A DNA stretch of 64,000 nucleotides from assembly GCF_001751245.1 (NCBI RefSeq), contig NZ_LJGU01000114.1, positions 94,244-158,243 on the forward strand. The letters run 5' to 3'. This DNA is from Streptomyces oceani (lineage in GTDB: Bacteria; Actinomycetota; Actinomycetes; Streptomycetales; Streptomycetaceae). Numbering within the stretch: position 1 is the first letter of the stretch; every line of letters starts with the position of its first letter. The position numbers were made by a program, and so were the translations under genes. The notes under the pieces were generated by a model that was not told where the DNA came from, did not search any database, and saw nothing but the letters and a program-made list of their open reading frames with translations. Shown here in pieces: positions 16,828-25,475 of this stretch.

Positions 16828-18531
16828 ATGGCACACCAGCCCACACCGCCCCAGCAGCCCGAGCAGCCCCACTCGCCCCGGACACCTCGACAGCGCGTCA
16901 GCCGCCGGCTGTTCGTCACCGGAGCCGCCGCCACCGCGTCCACCGGCCTGCTCTCGTATGCCCCGGGCGCCCACGCCCGCCCGCCGACGGCAACGGCCCG
17001 CCCCCTCCGGGCGGACCCCTCGCGCATCCCGGTCAGTCCCGACGACTCCCCCGCCCAACTGCTCGCCAAGGCGGCACGGGTCCGCCCCACGGAACGCCAG
17101 GTCGCCTGGCAGCGCCTGGAGCGGACCGCCTTCGTGCACTTCGGCGTCAACACCTACACCGGCCTCGAGTGGGGCACCGGCGAGGAGGACCCGGAGATCT
17201 TCCAGCCGCACGAGTTGGACACCGACCAGTGGGCACGCGCACTGCGCGACGGCGGCTTCACCCTGGCCGTACTGACCGTCAAGCACCACGACGGCTTCGT
17301 GCTCTACCCCAGCCGGTACACCGGGCACAGCGTGTCCGCCAGCTCCTGGCGGTCCGGTCAGGGCGACGTGCTGCGCGCGTTCGCCGACTCCATGCGGCGA
17401 CACGGCCTCCGGGTCGGGATTTACCTCTCCCCCGCTGACCAGAACCAGTACCTGCACGGCGTCTACGCCAACGAAAGCGCCCGCTCCCCCCGGCAGATCC
17501 CCACCCCGGTCGAGGGACGGCGCCGGCCGGCCGACCCACGCTTCACCCTGCCCGCCACCGACTACGGCGCCTACATGCTCAATCAGCTGTACGAGGTGCT
17601 GACGGAGTACGGCCACGTCGACGAGGTCTGGTTCGACGGCGCGCAGGGCAACATCCCGGAGGGGGAGGTCGAGCCGTACGACTGGGACAGCTGGTACGAG
17701 CTGATCCGCGCGCTCGCCCCCGGGGCGGCGATCGCCGTGTCCGGTCCCGACGTGCGCTGGGTAGGCAACGAGGACGGGCACGCTCGGGAGAGCGAGTGGA
17801 GCGTGATCCCCGTGGGGCGGCGGGCGCGCGGCCGTACGGACTGCGCCCTGGCCCCCGACGCCCCCGAGCACGGCAGTCGGCAGGCGCTGCTGAAGGCGCA
17901 GCCGGACACGGACTACCTCCAGTGGTGGCCGGCCGAGTGCGATGTCTCGATCCGTCCCGGGTGGTTTCACCACGACGACGAACAGCCCAAGTCGGCCGAG
18001 GAGTTGACCGACATCTATCTGAAGTCGGTGGGTCGCAACGCGGTGTTGCTGCTGAACACGCCGCCGGACCAACGGGGACTGCTCCCGGACGCAGACGTGC
18101 GGACGCTGCGGGAGTTCCGTGACCGACTGCGCCGGGAGCTTCCCGAGGATCTGGCCCGTGACGCCCGTACGACCGGGCCCGGGCATCCCGAACGGGCGGT
18201 GGACGGGGACCCGGACACCGCGTGGTCCGCGCCGCCGTCCGGTCCGGGGGCACTGACCCTGGACCTCGGCTCCGCCCGGGAGGTGGACCGGATTCGCCTC
18301 GCCGAGGACATCCGGCAGGGGCAGCGGGTCGTACGGGCCGTGCTCGAGGCGCGCGACGGCGAGAGCTGGGTGGCGGCCGCCGAGACCGGCACGATCGGTG
18401 CGAGCCGCATCCTGACGCTGCCCGAGCCGGCCACCGCCCGGCACTGGCGGCTGCGGATCGTGGAGTCCCGACAGCCCGCCCGGATCAGCGAGTTCGGTCT
18501 GTACCGCGCACAGCCCGCCGCCCGCGCCTGA
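16828..18531 (+). CDS. GH29 alpha-L-fucosidase with C-terminal carbohydrate-binding domain, exported
   Basis: A 567-residue protein with a twin-arginine signal (SRRLFVTGAAATASTG) ending near AHA. The GH29 barrel is marked by FVHFGVNTYTGLEWG, LTVKHHDGFVLYPS and the nucleophile aspartate in EVWFDGAQGN near residue 268. From about residue 450 a discoidin-like (CBM32) domain follows (GHPERAVDGDPDTAWSAPP). Such enzymes release fucose from glycans, usually alpha-1,3/1,4 or alpha-1,6 linkages. GGAG lies 6 bases before the ATG. It is the first gene of a two-gene operon with GH95, 11 bases apart. Confidence 0.92.
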   Translation: MAHQPTPPQQPEQPHSPRTPRQRVSRRLFVTGAAATASTGLLSYAPGAHARPPTATARPLRADPSRIPVSPDDSPAQLLAKAARVRPTERQVAWQRLERTAFVHFGVNTYTGLEWGTGEEDPEIFQPHELDTDQWARALRDGGFTLAVLTVKHHDGFVLYPSRYTGHSVSASSWRSGQGDVLRAFADSMRRHGLRVGIYLSPADQNQYLHGVYANESARSPRQIPTPVEGRRRPADPRFTLPATDYGAYMLNQLYEVLTEYGHVDEVWFDGAQGNIPEGEVEPYDWDSWYELIRALAPGAAIAVSGPDVRWVGNEDGHARESEWSVIPVGRRARGRTDCALAPDAPEHGSRQALLKAQPDTDYLQWWPAECDVSIRPGWFHHDDEQPKSAEELTDIYLKSVGRNAVLLLNTPPDQRGLLPDADVRTLREFRDRLRRELPEDLARDARTTGPGHPERAVDGDPDTAWSAPPSGPGALTLDLGSAREVDRIRLAEDIRQGQRVVRAVLEARDGESWVAAAETGTIGASRILTLPEPATARHWRLRIVESRQPARISEFGLYRAQPAARA

Positions 18532-18542
18532 GAGAGGCCAGT

Positions 18543-20930
18543 ATGCACACACCCGCGCCCCGTCCGGGGTGGAACCGGCGCACCTTCCTCACCCTCGGCT
18601 CGCTGACCGCCCTCGCCCCCACGCTGAGCACGCTGCCCGGCGGCGCCTCGTCGGCGTACGCGGCTGCGCGGGGCGCACCGGCCGCCGCCGGCACCGCCGG
18701 GGCGGACTGGGCACGGCTGTACTACGAGAGTCCCGCCCGCACCGAGAAGATCCTGATGGAGGGCCTGCCGCTGGGCAATGGCAACCTCGGCGCACTCGTC
18801 GGCGGGGACGTCGCGGGGGACGTGCTCGCGCTCAACGAGGACACTCTGTGGACCGGCGGCACCAACCCGTCGGGCGACTACGGCGGCGACGAGAACATGG
18901 GCAACTACCAGGCACTCGCCCGGCTCACGGTGCGCCTGGACCACGATCCGGTGCAGGCGAGCGACTACTACCGCCAACTGGACGTCCAGGACGCGCTCGC
19001 GGTGACCAGCTACACGACCCTGGGCACGGGCTACCGCCGGCGCGCCTTCGCCAGCCACCCGGACCAGGTCCTCGTGTACTCCCTCACCGCCGACCAGCCC
19101 GGCCGCCACAGCGGCAGCGTCCAGCTCGCCGACGGCGGGCAGCGGACGGGGGCGACCCTCCAGGCGGCGGCCGGCCACCTGTCCTTGCGCAACTCGCTGT
19201 CCAGCCAGCGCCAGTACGCCGTCCACGTGGCCGTACGCGCCGAGGGCGGCTCGGTCCGGGTGTCCGAGGGGCGGTTGCGCTTCACGAGTTGCACCGCACT
19301 GACCCTCGTCATCGCCGCCGGCACGGACTACGTCCCGGACCTCGACCTGAACTATCGCAGCGGCCAGGACCCGCTGCCGGCCGCCCGGGAACGGGCGACC
19401 GCCGCCGCCGCGCGTACGGTCCCGGAGCTGCTGCGGCGGCACCAGGCGGACTATCGGAAGCTCTTCGACCGGCTGACCCTGGAGCTGGGCAGCTCCAGCG
19501 AGGAGCAGCTGGGCACGCCGACCTTCCAGCGGGTCAAGGCGAACCAGCGGACGCTGGACCCGGAACTCTTCACGTTGTACTTCCAGTTCGCCCGCTACCT
19601 GATGATCTCCGCCTCCCGTGCCGGCGCGCAGCCGATCAACCTGCAGGGCATCTGGAACATCGTCAACGATCCGCCGTGGTCCAGCGACTACCACACCGAC
19701 ATCAACGTCCAGATGTGCTACTGGCTGGCCGATCAGGCGAACCTCGCCGAGACCAGCGAGCCGCTGTTCGCGATGCTCGAGGCACAGGTGCCGTCCTGGC
19801 GGCGGCTGACCCGGGACACCGTACGCCGGCCCGCCGACGGCGAACCGGTGCGTGGCTGGACGGTGCGGACCTCGCACAACATCGACGGCGGCATGGGCTG
19901 GGAGTGGGTCGGCACCGGCAACGCCTGGTACTGCATGCACCTGTGGGACCACTATCTCTACACCCTGGACCGGGACTTCCTGCGGGACCGCGCCTATCCG
20001 CTGCTTCGGGAGACCTGCCAGTACCTCGAGGACATCCTGGTGGACGACGGCCGGGGCGCCCTCGTGGTGCCGGACGGCTGGTCGCCGGAGCAGGCCCCGG
20101 GGCCGTACTGGCGACGCACGCCGATCGGCTTCGACTTCCACGGAATGGTGCGGGAGGACGGCGTGTCCTTCGACCAGGAGCTGGCCTGGGACGTCTGCAC
20201 CCGTTTCCTCGCCGCGGCCCACGTCCTCGACTCAGACGAGGAGTACCAGGACACGGTCCGAGGGCTGCGGGACCGGCTCCGGCTGCCCCGGATCGGCGGC
20301 TGGGGGCAGCTTCAGGAGTGGTACGACGACAAGGACAGCCGGGACAACACCCACCGGCACATCTCGCACCTCGTCGGCTTCTATCCCGGCAACCGCATCT
20401 CGCCGCACACGGACCGGGAGCTGACCGAGGCCGTACGCACCTCGCTCACCGCCCGGGGTGTCGGTCCCACCGGCTGGTCAGCGGCCTGGGGCGCCGCGTG
20501 CTGGGCGCGCTTGGGCGACTCCGCCATGGCGATGAAGCACCTGCGGAACCTGCTGGCGCCGGTCGAGTCCAGCCGGGACGACATCGATATGGACGGCGGA
20601 GGAGGCGTCTACACCAACCTGTTCGACGCACACCCGCCCTTCCAGATCGACGGCAACATCGGCGGCGCCTCGGCGATGCTCGGCATGCTCGTGCAGAGCG
20701 AGGCCGAGCGGATCGACCTGCTGCCCGCGCTGCCCGAGGAGTGGCCCACCGGCTCGCTGCGCGGCGTACGGGCCCGCGGTGGTTTCGCTCTGGAGGTGGA
20801 GTGGGAGGACGGCGCGCTGCGGCGGGCGGTGGTCGAGAGCACCGGCGGCACCTCGACCACCGTGCACTACGGCTCCGCGAGTTGGCCGGTTCGACTGCGG
20901 CCGGGGGACCGTCGGGAGATCCGGCCCTGA
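18543..20930 (+). CDS. GH95 alpha-L-fucosidase-like enzyme, exported
   Basis: A 795-residue protein with a Tat signal (NRRTFLTLGSLTALAPTLS). The N-terminal domain begins YYESPARTEKILMEGLPLGN, characteristic of GH95, and is followed by an (alpha/alpha)6 barrel. GH95 enzymes invert and mostly cut Fuc-alpha-1,2-Gal. In the catalytic region (near residue 383) the sequence reads YHTDINVQMCYW, whereas typical GH95 proteins have N-I-N then MNYW; the first asparagine is aspartate here and MNYW is MCYW. Specificity is therefore uncertain. The ATG at 18543 lies just after GAGAGAGG. It is co-transcribed with GH29. Confidence 0.88.
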   Translation: MHTPAPRPGWNRRTFLTLGSLTALAPTLSTLPGGASSAYAAARGAPAAAGTAGADWARLYYESPARTEKILMEGLPLGNGNLGALVGGDVAGDVLALNEDTLWTGGTNPSGDYGGDENMGNYQALARLTVRLDHDPVQASDYYRQLDVQDALAVTSYTTLGTGYRRRAFASHPDQVLVYSLTADQPGRHSGSVQLADGGQRTGATLQAAAGHLSLRNSLSSQRQYAVHVAVRAEGGSVRVSEGRLRFTSCTALTLVIAAGTDYVPDLDLNYRSGQDPLPAARERATAAAARTVPELLRRHQADYRKLFDRLTLELGSSSEEQLGTPTFQRVKANQRTLDPELFTLYFQFARYLMISASRAGAQPINLQGIWNIVNDPPWSSDYHTDINVQMCYWLADQANLAETSEPLFAMLEAQVPSWRRLTRDTVRRPADGEPVRGWTVRTSHNIDGGMGWEWVGTGNAWYCMHLWDHYLYTLDRDFLRDRAYPLLRETCQYLEDILVDDGRGALVVPDGWSPEQAPGPYWRRTPIGFDFHGMVREDGVSFDQELAWDVCTRFLAAAHVLDSDEEYQDTVRGLRDRLRLPRIGGWGQLQEWYDDKDSRDNTHRHISHLVGFYPGNRISPHTDRELTEAVRTSLTARGVGPTGWSAAWGAACWARLGDSAMAMKHLRNLLAPVESSRDDIDMDGGGGVYTNLFDAHPPFQIDGNIGGASAMLGMLVQSEAERIDLLPALPEEWPTGSLRGVRARGGFALEVEWEDGALRRAVVESTGGTSTTVHYGSASWPVRLRPGDRREIRP

Positions 20931-20988
20931 GCTGGTTGTTGTTCCCTTTTGCGCTCGCTTCGCCTCCGGCCTGGGGAGGCCCCCAGGC

Positions 20989-21864
20989 TCACTCGCCGGC
21001 GCTGCTCGGTTCTCCTCGGGACGGCAGCCCGTAGACCCGTTCGGCCGTGCCGGCGAGGACGGCCGCGCGCTCGGCCGGCCCCAGCCCGCCGGTCAGCGTG
21101 CGGGCGACGGTCAGCACCTCGGCGTACGAGGCGGCGAGGCGGCACACCGGCCAGTCGGAGCCGAAGAGGACCCGCTCCGGGCCGAAGACGTCCAGCACGG
21201 TGTCGGCGTACGGCCGCAGGTCCACGGTCCGCCAGTGCCGCCAGTCGGCCTCGGTGACCAGGCCGGAGAGCTTGCACACCACGTTCGGTCGGGCGGCGAG
21301 ACGGCGGATGGCGTCCGCCCAGACGTGGTGGTCGCCGGTGGCGACGGGGGGCTTGGCGGCGTGGTCCAGGACGAAGGTGAGTTCCGGGAGCAGCTCGGCG
21401 ACCTCGGTGGCGGCGGGCAGTTGCCCGGGCAGGATGACGAGGTCGTAGACGAGTCCGGCGGCGGCGACGGCGCGCAAGCCGCGCAGGACGTCCGGGCGCA
21501 ACAGCCAGCGCGGGTCCGGCTCGCCCTGTACCTGGTGCCGGATGCCGACGAGCCGATCGCCGCCCGGGAGCGCGCGCAGCCGAGCGAGGGTGTCGGCGAC
21601 TCCCGGCGCGGTGAGGTCGGTCCAGCCGACGACCGCGGTCACCAACTCGCCGCGGCTGGCCAGCGCGAGGAGTTCCGGCGTCTCCTCGGGCACAGTCACC
21701 GTCTGGACCACGACGCTGGCGCTCACCCCGCTGGCGCGGGCCACCGCCGCGTACTCCGTGGCGGGGAAGTCCCGGCGGATCGGGGCGAGGGCGGCGCCGG
21801 TGATCCAGTCCTGGTCCCGGACCCGGAGGTCCCACACGTGGTGGTGCGCGTCGACGATACGCAT
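20989..21864 (-). CDS. Amidohydrolase-family L-fucono-1,5-lactonase
   Basis: A 291-residue metal-dependent TIM-barrel hydrolase of the amidohydrolase-2 family. MRIVDAHHHVWD at the N-terminus gives the metal-binding histidines; LDHAAKPPV and LFGSDWPV are the other conserved strand ends. It should open L-fuconolactone to L-fuconate. The ATG is set at the conserved DAHHH N-terminus with GGGAG upstream. It is the last gene of the leftward fucose operon, 61 bases after the aldo-keto reductase. Function rests on pathway context plus family. Confidence 0.87.
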   Translation of the reverse strand: MRIVDAHHHVWDLRVRDQDWITGAALAPIRRDFPATEYAAVARASGVSASVVVQTVTVPEETPELLALASRGELVTAVVGWTDLTAPGVADTLARLRALPGGDRLVGIRHQVQGEPDPRWLLRPDVLRGLRAVAAAGLVYDLVILPGQLPAATEVAELLPELTFVLDHAAKPPVATGDHHVWADAIRRLAARPNVVCKLSGLVTEADWRHWRTVDLRPYADTVLDVFGPERVLFGSDWPVCRLAASYAEVLTVARTLTGGLGPAERAAVLAGTAERVYGLPSRGEPSSAGE

Positions 21865-21925
21865 CGTTGCGTGCTCCCTGTCTGTCCGTCGTGACCGCGG
21901 TGTCCGTCGTTCTCGCTCGGTCGCC

Positions 21926-22930
21926 CTACGCTCGGTCGTCCCCAGGCGGTACGGGCACCTCGTACGGCAGCAGGCCCTCGGCTCGCAGTTCGGCCCACAG
22001 GGCCGCCGGGACACGCTGCTGCCACAGCCGGGCCGACCGCCGTACCTCCGCCGCCGAGCGGGCGCCGATGAGGACGCTGACCACGGACGGGTGGCCGAAC
22101 GGGAAGCGCAGGGCGGCGGCCGGCAGCGGGACGCCGTGCCGTTCGGTGACGGCCCGCATCCGCTCGGCGCGCTCCAACACCGGTGCCGGCACTGGCTCGT
22201 ACTGGAAGGTCGCTCCCGGACCCGGTGCGGCGAGCAGGCCGGAGTTGAAGACGCTGCCGATGACGACGCTTCGGCCCCGGGCCGCGGCCTCGGGTAGGGC
22301 TTCGGCGAGCCCCGTGTGGTCCAGGAGGGTGTAGCGCCCGGCGAGTAGCACGACGTCGATGTCCGTCTCGCGGAGGAAGCGCGCCAGCATGGCCCCCTGG
22401 TTCATGCCCACGCCGATGGCTCCGAGCGTGCCCTCAGCCCGTAGCCGCTCCAGCGCGGGATAGCCCTCCCGGAGCGCCTGTGCGGGATGGTCGTCGGGGT
22501 CGTGCAGGTAGGCGATGTCGATCCGGTCCAGACCCAACCGGTCCAGGCTCGCGCTGATACCGCGCCGGACCCCGTCGGCGCTGAAGTCCCAGACCCGGCG
22601 GTGGGTGGCCGGGACGGCGAAGCCGTGGTCCAGGTCGTCGCGGTCGGGTGCGCCCGCTCCGTCGGGTACGAGCAGCCTGCCGACCTTGGTGGAGAGGACG
22701 TACTCCGCGCGGGGGCGCTCGCGCAGGGCCTGCCCGAGGCGGCGCTCGGACAGGCCGAGGCCGTAGTGCGGGGCGGTGTCGAAGTAGCGGATGCCGGCGT
22801 CCCAGGCGGCGTCCACGGTCGCGGAGGCCTCGTCCTCGGCCACGGGGGTGTAGAGGTTGCCGATGGAGGCGGCGCCGAAGGAGAGTTCGGTGACTGCGGC
22901 CCGGCTGCCGCCGAGGGTGCTACGGCGCAT
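21926..22930 (-). CDS. Aldo/keto reductase, L-fucose (D-threo-aldose) 1-dehydrogenase
   Basis: A 334-residue aldo/keto reductase. FDTAPHYGLGLSERRLG carries the conserved Asp and Tyr, with LSTKVGRLL the Lys, and the C-terminus has VSVLIGARSAAEVRR for the cofactor. This subgroup (D-threo-aldose dehydrogenases) oxidises L-fucose or L-galactose at C1 to the lactone with NAD(P). It starts 9 bases after the SDR gene ends and precedes the lactonase, which fits the first two pathway steps. Confidence 0.88.
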   Translation of the reverse strand: MRRSTLGGSRAAVTELSFGAASIGNLYTPVAEDEASATVDAAWDAGIRYFDTAPHYGLGLSERRLGQALRERPRAEYVLSTKVGRLLVPDGAGAPDRDDLDHGFAVPATHRRVWDFSADGVRRGISASLDRLGLDRIDIAYLHDPDDHPAQALREGYPALERLRAEGTLGAIGVGMNQGAMLARFLRETDIDVVLLAGRYTLLDHTGLAEALPEAAARGRSVVIGSVFNSGLLAAPGPGATFQYEPVPAPVLERAERMRAVTERHGVPLPAAALRFPFGHPSVVSVLIGARSAAEVRRSARLWQQRVPAALWAELRAEGLLPYEVPVPPGDDRA

Positions 22931-22939
22931 GGCGGACCG

Positions 22940-23761
22940 TCAGTCCTGCCGCGGCGGGCGCTTGCGGAGGCCGGCCATACCACCGTCGACGGCCAGCGCG
23001 GTACCGGTGACCGCGGCGGCCGCCGGGCTGGCCAGGTAGGCGATGGCGGCGGCGACCTCCTCGGCGCGCACCAGCCGGCCGGTGGGCTGTCGGGCGTTCA
23101 GCGCGGTCCGCTCGGCCGCCGGGTCCTCGGCCGCGTCCAGCAGCCGCCCGATCCAGGGGGTGTCGACGGTGCCGGGATTCACGCAGTTGACCCGTACGCC
23201 CTCGTCGATGTGGTCGGTGGCCATCGCCAGCGTGAGGGACTGGACGGCGCCCTTGCTGGCACTGTAGAGGGCGCGTTGGGGCAGGCCGGCGGTGGCGGCG
23301 ATGGAGCAGGTGTTGACGACGGCGGCGTGCGCGGAGGCGCGCAGGTACGGCAGAGCGGCCCGGGTGGTGCGTACGACGCCGAGGACGTTGACGTCGTACA
23401 CCCGGTGCCACTCCTCGTCCGGGTTGTCCTCGACGGTGCCGAGGGCGCCGACGCCGGCGTTGTTGACCAGGATGTCGACGCCGCCCAGCTCCTGGGCCGC
23501 CGCCCGTACCGCGCCGCGTACGGACCGCTCGTCGGCGACGTCCGCCCGGTGACCGCTCAGCGGCTCCGGGAGGGCGTCGGGCTGGAGATCCAGTACGGCG
23601 ACGCGGGCGCCACGCTCGGCCAGCAGCCGGGCGGTGGCCAGGCCGATGCCGGAGGCGCCGCCGGTGACGAGGGCCCGCAGGCCGGCCAACTCGCCCCGGG
23701 CGGCGGTGGCGTGCTCGGTCCGTGGGGCGGCCGTGGCGGCACCGGGTGCGCTGTCGTTCAC
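22940..23761 (-). CDS. SDR, 2-keto-3-deoxy-L-fuconate dehydrogenase
   Basis: A 273-residue short-chain dehydrogenase with [12 protein letters not shown] (cofactor), NNAGVG, a YSASK catalytic Tyr-Lys pair and [11 protein letters not shown]. It is expected to oxidise 2-keto-3-deoxy-L-fuconate to the 2,4-diketo acid. The GTG at 23761 overlaps the stop of fuconate dehydratase (GTGA), with AGGAGG 8 bases before; the open frame reads on upstream inside the dehydratase gene but that part is not used. The specific substrate is inferred from the operon. Confidence 0.87.
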   Translation of the reverse strand: MNDSAPGAATAAPRTEHATAARGELAGLRALVTGGASGIGLATARLLAERGARVAVLDLQPDALPEPLSGHRADVADERSVRGAVRAAAQELGGVDILVNNAGVGALGTVEDNPDEEWHRVYDVNVLGVVRTTRAALPYLRASAHAAVVNTCSIAATAGLPQRALYSASKGAVQSLTLAMATDHIDEGVRVNCVNPGTVDTPWIGRLLDAAEDPAAERTALNARQPTGRLVRAEEVAAAIAYLASPAAAAVTGTALAVDGGMAGLRKRPPRQD

Positions 23762-25128
23762 TGCGTGGCCTCCTGTCGCGTGGCACGGTCGGCGCGCCAG
23801 TACGTGCCGTCCGGATAGCTGAACTCGGCGAGGGAGGCCGGGTGCATCTCGGCGGAGAAACCGGCCTCGGTCGGCGCGGCGTACCGCCCGTCCCGTATCC
23901 GTACGGGAGCGCGGAAGTGCGCGTGCAGGTGGTCCACGAACTCGATGACCCGGTCCTCGGTGCTGCCGGACAGCGCCACGTAGTCGAACATGGACAGGTG
24001 CTGCACCAGTTCGCACAGTCCGACGCCGCCGGCGTGCGGGCAGACGGGCACCCCGAACTTCGCGGCCAGCAGCAGGATCGCGAGGTTCTCGTTGACCCCG
24101 CCCACCCGGGCCGCGTCGATCTGCAGGATGTCGAGCGCGCCGGCCTGCAGCAGCTGCTTGAACACGATCCGGTTCTGCACGTGTTCGCCGGTGGCGACCC
24201 GGACCGGGGCGACGGCGCGGCGGATGGCGGCGTGGCCGAGGATGTCGTCCGGGCTGGTCGGCTCCTCGATCCAGTACGGGCCGAACTCACTCAGTGCCCG
24301 TATCCACTGAACGGCCTGGTCGACGTCCCAGCGCTGGTTGGCGTCCAGCGCGACGCGGACGCCAGGGCCGACGGCGGCCCGAGCGGCGCGGCAGCGGCGC
24401 AGGTCGTCCTGGAGGTCCGCGCCGACCTTCAGCTTGATCTGCGTGAAGCCGTCCGCGACCGCCTCCTTGGCCAGCCGGCTCAGTTTCTCGTCGCCGTACC
24501 CGAGCCAGCCCGGCGAGGTGGTGTACGCCGGGTAGCCGTGCTGTCGGAGCGCCGACTCCCGCTCGGCGGCGCCCCGTTTGCCGGCCCACAGCAGGTCGAG
24601 TGCCTCGGAGGGAGTGAGCGCGTCGGTGAGGTAGCGGAAGTCGACCTGTCGCACCAGCCACTCCGGCTCGGCGTCCGCCAGCAGCTTCCACAGCGGTTTG
24701 CCCTGGCGGCTGGCGACCAGGTCCCACACGGCGTTGACGACCGCCCCGATCGCCATGTGCAGCACGCCCTTCTCCGGGCCGAGCCAGCGCAGTTGGCTGT
24801 CCCCGACGAGATCCCGGCTGACCGATCCGGGGTCGGCGCACAGCTCGTCCAGGGTGCGGCCCAGCACGTACGAGCGCAGCGCGTCGATCGCGGCGACCTG
24901 CACGTCGTTGCCGCGCCCGATGGTGAACGCGAAGCCGTGCCCGCACACCTTGTCCGGGGCGTCGGTGCGCAGCACCACGTAGGCCGCGGAGTAGTCCGGG
25001 TCGGGGTTCATCGCGTCCGAGCCGTCCAGCTCACGGGAGGTGGGGAAGCGTACGTCGTGGGTGTCCATCGCGGTGACGCGCGGGGAGGCGGTTGCGGAGG
25101 GTGCGGCGGGTGCGGCGTGGGCAGCCAC
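23758..25128 (-). CDS. L-fuconate dehydratase (enolase superfamily)
   Basis: A 456-residue enolase-superfamily enzyme. The N-terminus [20 protein letters not shown] followed by [16 protein letters not shown] is the family signature of L-fuconate dehydratases. KLKVGAD gives the catalytic lysine, DANQRWD the metal ligand, GEHVQNR the second acid and [11 protein letters not shown] the histidine. It dehydrates L-fuconate to 2-keto-3-deoxy-L-fuconate. The GTG start at 25128 is fixed by AAGGAG 7 bases upstream. It heads the four-gene fucose oxidation operon and is preceded by the AGTCATCGGATGT operator. Confidence 0.94.
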   Translation of the reverse strand: MAAHAAPAAPSATASPRVTAMDTHDVRFPTSRELDGSDAMNPDPDYSAAYVVLRTDAPDKVCGHGFAFTIGRGNDVQVAAIDALRSYVLGRTLDELCADPGSVSRDLVGDSQLRWLGPEKGVLHMAIGAVVNAVWDLVASRQGKPLWKLLADAEPEWLVRQVDFRYLTDALTPSEALDLLWAGKRGAAERESALRQHGYPAYTTSPGWLGYGDEKLSRLAKEAVADGFTQIKLKVGADLQDDLRRCRAARAAVGPGVRVALDANQRWDVDQAVQWIRALSEFGPYWIEEPTSPDDILGHAAIRRAVAPVRVATGEHVQNRIVFKQLLQAGALDILQIDAARVGGVNENLAILLLAAKFGVPVCPHAGGVGLCELVQHLSMFDYVALSGSTEDRVIEFVDHLHAHFRAPVRIRDGRYAAPTEAGFSAEMHPASLAEFSYPDGTYWRADRATRQEATQ

Positions 25129-25175
25129 AGTGGCGCTCCTTCGTGCGTCAGGGTGCGTCCGGGTGCGGCAGGGCG

Positions 25176-25219
25176 ACTCTACGGACTCCGGCCGGGACTC
25201 CACAAGAAGTCATCGGATG
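25176..25219 (-). promoter_or_regulatory. Fucose operon promoter with GntR-type operator
   Basis: Read leftward, TTGTGG (25200-25205), an 18-base spacer and TAGAGT (25176-25181) form a candidate promoter. CATCGGATG (25211-25219) lies just upstream of the -35. The 13 bases at 25209-25221 are identical to those in the fucosidase promoter, so both promoters probably answer to the GntR protein encoded at 15991-16662. A weaker related sequence (ACATCGGAG on the minus strand) lies near 25300. Confidence 0.75.
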
Positions 25220-25395
25220 TCTGTGCGAGGAAACCCCTGAAGGGCGGCAGCGCTCCCCCGGCCCGTTCCGCCGAACTCACCGCACCTCCGAGGGTGTTGC
25301 TCCGATGTCTCATGCGGATCGCCCGAGCCCCTCGCACGGTACGTGAGGGCTGCCCGACACCGCGCCGAGGCGAACGCGGCAGTGCGTGAGGGGTG

Positions 25396-25427
25396 TTGAC
25401 CACGCCCTCGCACTGGTATATACCACT
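25396..25427 (+). promoter_or_regulatory. GH20 promoter overlapped by a DasR (dre) site
   Basis: ACTGGTATATACCACT (25412-25427) is a near-perfect palindrome matching 13 of 16 positions of the dre form ACTGGTCTAGACCACT. TTGACC (25396-25401) and TATACC (25419-25424) are 17 bases apart, so the operator covers the -10. The rest of the 25129-25475 gap shows no coding sequence. Confidence 0.82.
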
Positions 25428-25475
25428 GAAGCCACGTTTGTTCCTGTTCGAACGCGTCGACTTCATGGGGCATTT

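Noticed and set aside
18569-21034. An 821-codon plus-strand frame within GH95
   Set aside because: An alternative frame of the GH95 gene with no recognisable domain and skewed composition.
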